Source: an uncultured Actinomyces sp. (GTDB lineage: Bacteria > Actinomycetota > Actinomycetes > Actinomycetales > Actinomycetaceae). From it: a DNA stretch of 64,000 bases. The notes under the pieces are model-generated. The model was not told the DNA's origin, searched no databases, and worked only from the letters and a program-made list of their open reading frames with translations. The position numbers and the translations under genes are program-made. Positions 56,410 through 64,000 of the stretch are shown piece after piece (positions within the stretch are counted from its first letter, which is position 1; each line of letters opens with the position of its first letter). Location of the stretch: contig CALISI010000016.1 in the NCBI GenBank assembly GCA_938041695.1, positions 15,058-79,057 on the forward strand, written 5' to 3'.

Positions 56410-57411
56410 ATGGCGGCTACGACGCCTGACGCGTATCGAATCGGTGCGGGACAGGTGGCGCAGGACTATCCGGTCGACGCTGCACCTGCGCGTGCGCGCA
56501 AGCAGCCGAGCCTGCCCACGATGGCCCGCGTGCCCGAGTCTGTCTCCTCTGATGAGCAGGTCATTACCGCCGAGGTTGCGGTGGTTCGGCGACAGGCGAC
56601 CGCTACGCCTCGCTCGTCGAATGCTTCCCGTCCCTCGAAGGATGCTGTCACGGTGGCGCAGCAGAAGGCGGTGGTGCGCGACGGCGCTCCCGCGCAGGCT
56701 GGGGACGTCGTGCAGCCTCTTACTCCTGCCCGCGAGTATGCGGATCGAGACGAGGCTGTGGTGGCCTTCGAGGGTGATCAGCGCCCCGGCGTTCCTGTCC
56801 ATAGTGACTGGCGTCGAACCACCATGCGCGTTGTGGGTGCGCCCGCGCAGCGAAATGGTGGGCAGTACAGTGCGATTGTCGAGGCATCGTCGTCGGAGCA
56901 GGCAATCGTGCGATCTTCTCACGTTGGAGGTGCGTCGCGGCGCGAGGCTGAAGCTCGCCGCACCGGTCACATCGAATCGCGGCTGGATCGTCGCGAACGC
57001 CCAGCGCGTCGTAGCGGTCGACACCATGGCCTGGTCATGTTCCTCCTTGGCTTCCTCTCCGCTCTCCTCCTTGTGACGGCTGTTGTTGCAGGCCTCTACA
57101 TGACGCGCTCGTCCGTTTCTAGCAGCCTTTCGGGAGCCGTCGATTCTTGTCATGCAGGAGGCGTCTATGCCCGGCTTGCCAGCGATCAGACGTCGCTTAC
57201 CCTTGAAGGTTTCAATGACAGTGGTAATGGTTTGACGACGCCGATTTTCCAGTGCGTTCTGCGCAAGCTTGACACCCCTTCGTCGGTGAAAGAACGCATG
57301 TATGTGACCCGCGCAATTGATGGCACCCAGTCGGAGGAGTGGGGGTCCTACAAGGCCACATGGACGTACGAACCGGAGCAGGGGCTGATCGTCATTATTA
57401 GCGCCCGCTAA
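56410..57411 (+). CDS. Membrane protein of unknown function with small exported domain
   Basis: 333 residues. A long, Ala/Pro/Arg-rich, probably disordered cytoplasmic region (1-205) ends in a basic stretch (RSGRHHG), followed by one membrane helix (~209-231) and a ~100-residue exported domain with two Cys (SCHAGG; FQCVL) that may form a disulfide. No family recognised. It stands alone between bcp and an ABC exporter. Confidence 0.7.
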   Translation: MAATTPDAYRIGAGQVAQDYPVDAAPARARKQPSLPTMARVPESVSSDEQVITAEVAVVRRQATATPRSSNASRPSKDAVTVAQQKAVVRDGAPAQAGDVVQPLTPAREYADRDEAVVAFEGDQRPGVPVHSDWRRTTMRVVGAPAQRNGGQYSAIVEASSSEQAIVRSSHVGGASRREAEARRTGHIESRLDRRERPARRSGRHHGLVMFLLGFLSALLLVTAVVAGLYMTRSSVSSSLSGAVDSCHAGGVYARLASDQTSLTLEGFNDSGNGLTTPIFQCVLRKLDTPSSVKERMYVTRAIDGTQSEEWGSYKATWTYEPEQGLIVIISAR

Positions 57412-57516
57412 CTTTTCCTGCCGGTTGTGACGTCTGCTTCTTGGGATGTGCTCCTGAGCGTTGGCTTGTATCTCTCGTAGAATGGGGAGGTATTTCAATG
57501 CCTGAAGGAGAATCTC

Positions 57517-58320
57517 GTGTCCGATTCGCAGCCCGCCGCGCCTGCGGTACCCGCCACCCCCGTCGGGGATGATGTCGCACTGGCGATCCGAGGCCTCGTC
57601 AAGGTTTATGGCAACCTCATCGCCGTCGCGGACCTGTCCCTCGATATCCCCACCGGCTCCTTCTATGGGATCGTCGGGCCTAACGGCGCAGGTAAGACGA
57701 CGACGCTGACCATGGCCACTGGCCTGCTCACCCCCGACCGAGGCACGGCCTATGTGCACGGTGTCGACGTGTGGGCACGCACCCAGGAGGCACGCGCCCT
57801 CCTTGGCGTCATGCCCGACGGCATGCGCCTCCTCGACCGCCTCTCCGGCCCGGACTTCCTCGTCCACGTCGGCATGCTCCACGGCCTCGACGCGTCCACC
57901 GCCCGCGAGCGCGCTCAGGAGCTCTTGGCTGCCCTCGACCTGGCCGAGGCCGGGAAGAAGCTGATCAGCGACTACTCGGCGGGCATGACGAAGAAGATCG
58001 CCCTGGCCGCCGCCCTCATTCACTCCCCGCGCGTCCTGGTTCTTGATGAGCCTTTCGAGGCCGTGGACCCCGTCTCTGCGGCCAACATCCGCCAGATCCT
58101 CACCGACTACACCAAGCGCGGGGGCACAGTCATCCTGTCCTCCCACGTGATGGCGACCGTCCAGCAGCTGTGCACCCACGTTGCGATCATCGACAAGGGG
58201 CGTGTGCTCGTCGCCGGAACCACCGACGAGGTCGCCCAGGGCGGGGACCTGGGGGAGCGCTTCACCGCTCTGGTCGGCGGCGTCCACGCTGAGGAAGGTC
58301 TGTCGTGGTTGGGCAACTGA
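57517..58320 (+). CDS. ABC transporter ATP-binding protein
   Basis: 267 residues, GTG after GAAGGAGAATC. Walker A GPNGAGKTTTL, a weakly conserved signature DYSAGMTKK (LSGGQ position) and Walker B LVLDEP; LSSHVMATVQQLC provides the H-loop. Single-domain ATPase of an exporter (ABC-2 type). The stop overlaps the permease start, so the pair is coupled. Substrate unknown. Confidence 0.93.
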   Translation: MSDSQPAAPAVPATPVGDDVALAIRGLVKVYGNLIAVADLSLDIPTGSFYGIVGPNGAGKTTTLTMATGLLTPDRGTAYVHGVDVWARTQEARALLGVMPDGMRLLDRLSGPDFLVHVGMLHGLDASTARERAQELLAALDLAEAGKKLISDYSAGMTKKIALAAALIHSPRVLVLDEPFEAVDPVSAANIRQILTDYTKRGGTVILSSHVMATVQQLCTHVAIIDKGRVLVAGTTDEVAQGGDLGERFTALVGGVHAEEGLSWLGN

Positions 58321-59999
58321 TTCGCCTCAAGCTCCGGATCATCTGGAACACTGTCCGCAAGCAGACGGTCGTTCTCGTTCTTGCCGTCCTCGGTGTCCTC
58401 TACTTCGGCGCAATCTATACTTCCGCGCTCGTGGGCACCGCATTCCTCGCGCAGTCCGATGAAGCGCCCCAGGCCTCGTCGGTGATGCCGATCGTTGGCC
58501 CCTTTGTCTTCCTGCTCTGGCTGGTCCTCCCGATCATCTTCGCGTCAATGGATAACTCGGTGGACCCCGTGCGCCTGTCGCCCTACGTGGGACCGAGTAG
58601 GCGCCTTGGTGCGGGCCTGGCCGCGGCGACGGCAGTGGGCCCCGGCGGTCTCCTGTCCGCCATGGTGCTCTTCCTGCCCGTCTGGTTCGCCCTGTGGCGC
58701 GCCCAGTGGATTGAGGCGCTCGGCTGGTTCATCGCTGGTCTCGTGACGCTCCCTCTCGCGGTTTTGTGGGCGCGTGCGGTCGGAACCTGGTTCGCGGTGC
58801 GTCTCGACACCTCGGGAAAGAAAGACGCTGTGACCGTCCTGGGTGCCGTCGTCTTCATGATGGTGCTGACCCCCATGGGCTACTGGATGTCTGTGTTAAG
58901 TCAGAACTTCTCCGTCGAGGTCTTCCAGGCGGGATTGAACGTCGCGCTCTGGACGCCCTTCGGCGCTCCCTTCGGGGTTGTTGTCTCGTTGCTTGAGGGC
59001 GCATGGGTGGCGGCGGCTCTCCGTGGGCTCATCGTGGTTGCGACCGCGCTCGCCGGCTGGCGTGCCTGGCTGGCGGTCCTGCGCCCCGTCATGAGTGGAT
59101 ACGCCGGTGAGATTAGTGCTGACGCTCAGCGCGCCATCGACGAGGGGCGCCACCTCATCGACGAGTCCCTCGAAGAGGAAGATCGCGGTCGTCGTTCCGC
59201 CCAGTCGCGAGCCGCCGGCCTGCGCAGCGTCGACCTGTTCACGCGGCTGGGCCTCGGGGTGCGCAGCGCCTCCCTGGCCGCGCGTACGCTGCGCTACTGG
59301 ATCGTCGATACGCGCCTGAACATGAACATGGTGCTTGCGCTGCTGTTCCCGGTTGTTGCGATCTTTATGGGGCGGCTGGCGGCCGAGGGGCAGTCATTCG
59401 AGTTCACGTCGGGCATCTTCCTCTACCTGGTGCCCATCACGACGGGCCTGACGACCGGCGCGCTCATGCAATATGATTCGACGGGTGCCTGGATCGTGGT
59501 GTCGTCGGGGATGAGCGGTCGTGAGGAACGTCGTGGGCGCCTCGTGGGGTCGCTCATCGTGTTCGTGCCCCAGGTCATCGGCTATCTCATTCATGATGCT
59601 GTGGCAGGTGCGAGCGCCTCCGATTTCATGTTCCACCAGGTGATGGGGGTCGTCCTCTTCGCGGGGGCGGCCGCCACGACCCTCGTCGTGAATGCGCGAT
59701 GGGTCTACCCGGTGCAGCCTCCGGGTACGTCGCCGCTGGCGACGAAGGGTACCGGGTCGTTCCTGATGACGATGCTGCTGCAGCTCGTAGGCTTCGCGGG
59801 TACCGCGGTCCTGCAGATTCCCTCCTACGTGCTGCTCGTGCTGGCATCCTTTGGCGTGGTTCCCGACTGGGTCGCCTACGTCGTTGGCATCGTCTGGTCG
59901 GTCCTCGTCCTTGAGGCTGCCGTGCGGATTGGTGGGCGCGTGTGGGACCGGTACGCTGTCGCCGCTCTGACGTCGATCCGCAGCTGGCCGGGACACTGA
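58305..59999 (+). CDS. ABC transporter permease (ABC-2 type)
   Basis: 564 residues with about twelve hydrophobic segments and an acidic cytoplasmic loop (ESLEEEDRGRRSAQ) near residue 290. The start (GTG GTT GGG CAA) overlaps the ATPase gene by 16 bases. The size and lack of periplasmic binding partners suggest an exporter. The last ~50 residues end in a short basic tail. Substrate not predictable. Confidence 0.85.
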   Translation: MVGQLIRLKLRIIWNTVRKQTVVLVLAVLGVLYFGAIYTSALVGTAFLAQSDEAPQASSVMPIVGPFVFLLWLVLPIIFASMDNSVDPVRLSPYVGPSRRLGAGLAAATAVGPGGLLSAMVLFLPVWFALWRAQWIEALGWFIAGLVTLPLAVLWARAVGTWFAVRLDTSGKKDAVTVLGAVVFMMVLTPMGYWMSVLSQNFSVEVFQAGLNVALWTPFGAPFGVVVSLLEGAWVAAALRGLIVVATALAGWRAWLAVLRPVMSGYAGEISADAQRAIDEGRHLIDESLEEEDRGRRSAQSRAAGLRSVDLFTRLGLGVRSASLAARTLRYWIVDTRLNMNMVLALLFPVVAIFMGRLAAEGQSFEFTSGIFLYLVPITTGLTTGALMQYDSTGAWIVVSSGMSGREERRGRLVGSLIVFVPQVIGYLIHDAVAGASASDFMFHQVMGVVLFAGAAATTLVVNARWVYPVQPPGTSPLATKGTGSFLMTMLLQLVGFAGTAVLQIPSYVLLVLASFGVVPDWVAYVVGIVWSVLVLEAAVRIGGRVWDRYAVAALTSIRSWPGH

Positions 60000-60018
60000 T
60001 TTGATGTGAATCGGAGGC

Positions 60019-60057
60019 ACGAGGCCGGGGTTACCCACGGGGGTGCCCCGGCCTCGT
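60019..60057 (+). terminator. Hairpin terminator (GAGGCCGGGG type)
   Basis: ACGAGGCCGGGG at 60019-60030 pairs over 12 bases with CCCCGGCCTCGT at 60046-60057, starting 19 bases after the permease stop. Arms match the hairpins near 9.24 and 61.25 kb. The rest of the gap up to 60274 shows an 8-base inverted repeat (CATTACAT/ATGTAATG) and no gene. Confidence 0.7.
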
Positions 60058-60274
60058 TCCATTATGCCCGAGAATGTTGCTGCCTGGTCCCCGGGGGAAC
60101 GTCGCTGATGATGAGCGGTATCATGTGGCCCCTGACCAGGCGTCCATTACATCGGGGTGCGCTGGATTGGCGAAAAACTGGGCATAGCTTGTAGACCAGA
60201 ATGCAGATACTCGGTCATGTAATGCTCATAACCTGACCATCGATGGAGAGGAATCTTCCAAGCCTATCCCGTCA

Positions 60275-61160
60275 ATGTCGCGCTCTTTCGTCGTTGCGGC
60301 TACCCTTGGTGCCGCTGCTCTTCCCGCCCTTCTGCCTTCACCCACCTATGCTGCGGACGTCGCGGGACCGGCGATCTGCTACCTCGCCGATGAAAACGGC
60401 ACCATCATCGAACCCCGCCAGGAGTACACTCCGCGCGAAGGGGCCGGTGGGCTCCCCGTGCTTCCCAGTCCCTTCCTCGCCGGCCAGTACACGCTGGAAG
60501 TGAGCGCTCCTGCAATGAACTTCGATCCGGATCAGCCTGACTTGCACTTTGCGTGCCAGGTCTTTTACTCACCCCTCGGTAAGGTTCGTCTCGTTGACAC
60601 CGACGGCACCGTGCACGCGGCACAGTCCTACGGTAACGACCAGAATGACCCGTCGCGCGCCGCGCTCACGGCGCTCCCGGCGTTGCCCGAGGGATACGAA
60701 ACCGTCCCGGGCCAAACGATTCGAGGATTCGATGCGGCCGCTCGCACGGTTGATCCGAACGATCTTGCGAACGCGCGCTGTCGGCGTCGATACGGACATT
60801 GTGATCCGTAAGATCGCTGCGCAGCCCACGCCGGAACCTAGTTCGTCCACGCCGTCTACTCCATCCACACCTTCTACCCCGTCTACTCCTTCCACCCCCT
60901 CTACTCCTTCCACGCCGTCTACTCCTTCTACACCGTCAACGCCTTCCACGCCGTGGACGCCTTCCACCCCCGCGACTCCCACTCCTCAGACTCCCGCTGG
61001 CGTGACACCCACTGCTCCCGTGACTCCGGTTCGGAGCAAGCCTGCTCCCTCCCACGGGCTGGCGAAGACAGGCAGTGATGCGGCGGTTCTTGCTGGCGAG
61101 GCTGGCGTCCTCGCGCTTCTGGGTGCAGGTGCTATCACCGTGAGAAGAGCGCGTGCCTGA
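60275..61160 (+). pseudogene. LAKTG surface protein gene, interrupted by a frameshift
   Basis: The first frame (60275-60811) gives a signal peptide (VVAATLGAAALPALL) and a ~150-residue domain with GKVRLVDTDGTV and GNDQNDPSRA, resembling MucBP-like modules. It stops at 60811. A second frame carries the continuation AVGVDTDIVIRKIA, a Ser-Thr-Pro repeat, then LAKTG, a hydrophobic helix and RRARA, a cell-wall sorting signal. The frame switch lies near 60772-60778 in a GC repeat (CGCGCGC): removing one base or adding two restores one ~290-residue protein. Decay, phase variation or a sequencing error cannot be told apart here. Confidence 0.75.
60846..60980 (+). repeat. Nine-base tandem repeat encoding Ser-Thr-Pro
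   Basis: Twelve consecutive Ser-Thr-Pro triplets followed by WTP, STP and ATP, in a low-complexity wall-spanning stalk. Nucleotide copies vary at third positions, so the repeat is old or purified by selection on protein. Copy number could change without altering the frame. Confidence 0.85.
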
Positions 61161-61245
61161 CATGTTGGAGCGGTGATGCCAATCGCCGCGACAAGAACCG
61201 GTGTGGTAATTCGATAGAGATGAGCCACACGTTGTGCTTGAAGGA

Positions 61246-61281
61246 CGAGGCCGGGGCTACCTGCGGGGTGCCCCGGCCTCG
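61246..61281 (+). terminator. Hairpin terminator (GAGGCCGGGG type)
   Basis: CGAGGCCGGGG at 61246-61256 pairs with CCCCGGCCTCG at 61271-61281, 86 bases after the first surface-protein gene. Third copy of this arm sequence in the window. The surrounding 61161-61537 region holds no gene I can support. Confidence 0.6.
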
Positions 61282-61537
61282 CTATCGGTCGGTATCGTGC
61301 TCGGCTGCTGTTCCTTGGGGTTGTGCTTGGTCACCGTTCGTTGGCACGAGAGCTTCCCGGACCTGAGAATTCTCGCTCCCGGTCGCGTCCCAGCCCGGCA
61401 CGCAATCGGGTGTGTGGGCGATGAGGACCACAGTGCTTCGGCCCAGATGGATGCCGTCGAGGAAGATGACGTCATGAACCTCATCGACGATTGGGCTGAA
61501 CGGCCGTAACTGCCACAAAGACTCACAACGCCTATGT

Positions 61538-63558
61538 TCATATCACCATGATGAAACAACCACCTTCAATGTTGATTTTCCCGCACCAGCAAGCCGAAAA
61601 GTCCCCACAAAACCAACACGTTTTGTCCGTTAACACAAATAAGGCGGGGGTGCCGGTGGATGACCGGCACCCCCGCCTCGGGCTGTGAAACGCGAATGAC
61701 GAGCGTTTCCTCCGCATTGTCGCGGCGCCGATAGCGCCTGTCACGGTAGCGAGTATCAGCACCTCGCCGGTGAGAGCACCGGTCTTGGCGAGCTGCGTTG
61801 CGGGCGTGGGAGGAGCCGAGGGTGTGACCGTCGTCGGTGTAGGCGTCGGACCCGGCTTAAAGGACAGTCGTGTCACGTAGGGATGCGTCTCACTGGTCGT
61901 GTACTTCAGGGGGTGCTTCATGAGCGTAGCTTCATCCCACCCGGCAGAAGGGCTGATCATGGGTACCCTCCACCCGGCGCTCAGAAGGATGCCCGAAGGA
62001 GGACAAACCGGCGGTGGGGGATCGAAAAGTGTTCCACCAACAAAACGAGGATCGGCCGGTTCGACAGTGTCGTCGTCGCCCATAGTCGGAGGGCATGCGG
62101 GTGACGGCCACCCGGGCCTGACGATAGCGCCGAGTTGTTTCTCGACATCAACCGAGATGATTCCCTGCGTGAGGTGATCGATCGTGTAATCCGAATCGGC
62201 AGTTGCGGAATCAGCGAAGGCAATCTTCTTCATGGTGATCACCGCTTCTCCCTGAAGCCCAGCCATCGCATCCTTGAGGGCTTCAATAGTGGTGATCTGA
62301 TCGGGGTTATCGAAGTCAACGGTGAGGGTTGCGGGCTGTCCGTCAACTGCCACGGTCTTCGCTGAGAAGCCCTGGGGAAGCCCGGTTACCGAGATGGCCG
62401 AGGGGTCAGAGAACTTCAGCTGCGTAGGAAGAGTGATCTGCGTTGTGAAGCCCAAGTGAGCATTCTTCAGCGCAATATCGTCACAAGCAGTGGGAGTCTC
62501 GTCGTATTTCTCGAGGCGATCCGCAATGTGTCCGCCGCGAAGGTCGTCCAGGTGAACGACGTTCTCGATCGTCAGAAGCGAGTTCTTATTCTCGGCGTGG
62601 ATCTCTTCCTTGTGAGTTGGGGGTTCTCATCGGTACCGATCTTAAAATCGGTGCCGATTGTCGGGTCATCACCGTTGACCGGAAGAGTGTCGAAAACCTT
62701 CTTGTACTTGTAAATACCGGTCAGGCGATCCGAAGAAAGCTCCCAGGTGGAGAATTCGTAGTCCGGAATTCCTGCGGGCTGGAAGAAGTTCAGTCCGGTC
62801 TTCGGGGGCTGCAAGTCGTGGCCGTCTTCTTCATCAACCCAGCGCTTTATCCTGGTCGGTGCGGACGCGAAGCAGTCGGTAGGCGACTCCGCCAGCGTCA
62901 GGGTCTTCGTGTCGAAGTTAAAAACCTGAGCGGGGGTGGTCGGAGATGCGAAGAAGTCGAACGTACCTGTCACGGTCACCTGTTCGCTGGCCAGTCGAGT
63001 AGCTTCCGTGGGGTCAGTGGTGCCAACGGCATAGGGGACCTGGACCTTGATTGTGTGCTGGCCGGGGTTGGCTTTCTCTGCATCGTAGATATCGAGCAGC
63101 TGCTGCCAGCTCAGATCCTTGAGCTGAATGTTCGCAGTGACCTGTGTGCGGTCATCGCCCAGGGAGAACGAGGTGTTGCCGAGCATGGACGAGGTAGATT
63201 TCGCGCGAGACGTCCCCAACGTGACGGCATCGGGGACACTCACGGTCAGTGTGATATCGGGGTTGTTATTGCTGCCGGAGTCATGCGGGGAGAGTCCCTG
63301 TGCAGCCGCAGCGCGGATTTCGGCCTCGTGGCCTGCCAGAAGCGTCGTGTCCGGAATGTCCACAATGACGGTACCGTGATAGGTCGTGATCACAGGGGTG
63401 GCATTGCACACAGTCGTGCTTGTTGATGAGACGTATTGTGAGAGAGTGAAGGGCTCCGCATCGGCTTGTGCGCTGCGAGGCACAAAGATTGTGACGGTAC
63501 CTGCAGCGACTAGAGCCAAACCGGCGCCCGTAGCCAGAACTCTCCGGCTTGTCCTCAT
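61538..63558 (-). pseudogene. LAKTG surface adhesin-like gene, frameshifted, with odd C-terminal tail
   Basis: ATG at 63558 starts a signal peptide (RRVLATGAGLALVAAGTVTIF). The first frame runs to 62572 and covers strand-rich domains plus a RWVDEEDGHDL..YEFSTW..GIYKYKKV module similar to MucBP-like repeats. At a GGGGG run on the plus strand (62619-62623) the reading frame shifts: adding one C restores THKEEIHAENKNSLLTIENV and leads into the downstream frame, which ends with a Pro/Thr stalk, LAKTG, a hydrophobic helix and RRKR. Unusually the frame then stays open ~60 residues through a strong hairpin. A degraded or variable gene is likely; an error in the assembly is possible. Confidence 0.75.
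61643..61677. terminator. Strong hairpin within the 3-prime end of the adhesin-like gene
   Basis: GGCGGGGGTGCCGGT at 61643-61657 pairs over 15 bases with ACCGGCACCCCCGCC around a GGATG loop. On the minus strand it is followed by TTATTTGTG. It sits just after the sorting signal of the adhesin-like gene, where a terminator is expected, although the open frame runs through it. Confidence 0.75.
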
Positions 63559-63831
63559 GATGTTCCCCAATCGCTGGCGTGCGTATGAAACGCTATAATT
63601 TATGGTTTTCCAGTACGCACGTTGTCGATAAAATGCACATTGTCTTGTCCGAGCTCAGCCCTGGATGGAGTGTTCTCTCAGGCGCGGTCCTCGTGTACAG
63701 GTGGTCCCCATGTGCCCCGTTGCGCACTCGCTCGTTAGCCCTTGATCGCGCGCATCAACCCCTTCATACGTACATACACACGTCAACCGCTAGATGTGCG
63801 TGTAGGCGGCGATGCCCACACGCATATCGTC

Positions 63832-63864
63832 GGGCCCACGTGCGAGTTATTGGGCCCACGTGCG
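63832..63864. repeat. Two direct repeats of GGGCCCACGTGCG
   Basis: The 13-base sequence occurs at 63832-63844 and 63852-63864, a 20-base period (two helical turns). Each unit contains a palindromic core CACGTG. The region 63571-64000 otherwise has no gene I can support; a TATAAT lies at 63594-63599 on the plus strand. Possible binding sites upstream of the adhesin-like gene or of a gene beyond the window. Confidence 0.45.
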
Positions 63865-64000
63865 CTTTCAGGGGGCCGCGCACTGGGCGCGATGCAGTAT
63901 GCGCAGGAACGAGGCGTGCACGACCAACTAAAATAGCGGCTTTCCGGACTATAGGTCACGAACGTGGTGCTTAAGTTCCGGGTTTAGGTTGGGATTGCGG

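Noticed and set aside
60846..60980. Tandem repeat considered as a CRISPR array
   Set aside because: Units are nine bases without spacers and encode Ser-Thr-Pro in frame.
61234..61509. 91-codon frame after the first surface-protein gene
   Set aside because: It runs straight through a terminator hairpin and has no ribosome site or homology I can see.
63579..63974. 131-codon frame at the right end behind a TATAAT
   Set aside because: The translation is rich in Arg, Cys and Thr without any fold; the TATAAT lacks a good -35 and the start lies before it.

Overview
The window is high-GC bacterial DNA with compact, mostly co-oriented genes and many GTG starts. The gene set points to an actinobacterium: the NucS mismatch endonuclease, DUF3097, DUF2550, GlgE maltosyltransferase, a CIRCE-controlled hrcA-dnaJ pair, and the order hom-thrB-rho-rpmE-prfA-prmC-tsaC-wecA-atpI-atpBEFHAGDC-DUF2550 that I recall from Mycobacterium. 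Pyruvate formate-lyase, LAKTG-anchored surface proteins and a tandem family resembling DUF5129 suggest a facultatively anaerobic Actinomyces/Schaalia-type organism. That placement is inference, not a database result.

Layout. 0.1-5.7 kb: a SatD-like regulator with a membrane partner, a DUF3097 protein, then hrcA-dnaJ-rsmE behind a perfect CIRCE operator. 5.7-11.5 kb: galM (minus), pepC, a divergent adenine/adenosine-deaminase-like enzyme, a class-I glutamine-amidotransferase-like hydrolase, a sugar O-acetyltransferase and peptide deformylase. 11.5-15.0 kb (minus): pyruvate formate-lyase in two pieces, a 701-residue core without a glycyl-radical domain and a separate 83-residue glycyl-radical protein, followed by the activase. 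15.3-35.8 kb: threonine genes, rho, three tandem membrane proteins, rpmE, a translationally coupled chain prfA-prmC-tsaC-wecA-atpI, the complete F1Fo ATP synthase and a DUF2550 protein.

35.8-43 kb: nucS, an AlkZ-like winged-helix protein, nagA, an undescribed membrane protein/lipoprotein pair and a thioredoxin-like TPR protein without CXXC. 43-51.4 kb (minus): alpha-glucan genes glgX, glgE and glgB, with trpS and a small membrane protein between them. 51.6-56.4 kb: etfBA, a cysteine desulfurase and mnmA (sulfur transfer to tRNA), a tRNA-Leu(UAG) and a BCP-type peroxiredoxin. 56.4-60 kb: an unknown membrane protein and an ABC exporter. 60.2-63.6 kb: two neighbouring LAKTG surface-protein genes, both interrupted by frameshifts.

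Genes that work together: pfl core, glycyl-radical subunit and activase (anaerobic pyruvate cleavage); hom with thrB; the ATP synthase subunits; GlgE, GlgB and GlgX (storage or capsular glucan); the desulfurase supplying sulfur to MnmA. The most unusual observations are the two-piece pyruvate formate-lyase, the three-gene family lying inside an otherwise conserved actinobacterial block, a deaminase lacking the catalytic Glu of the HAGE motif, and the two broken surface-protein genes.
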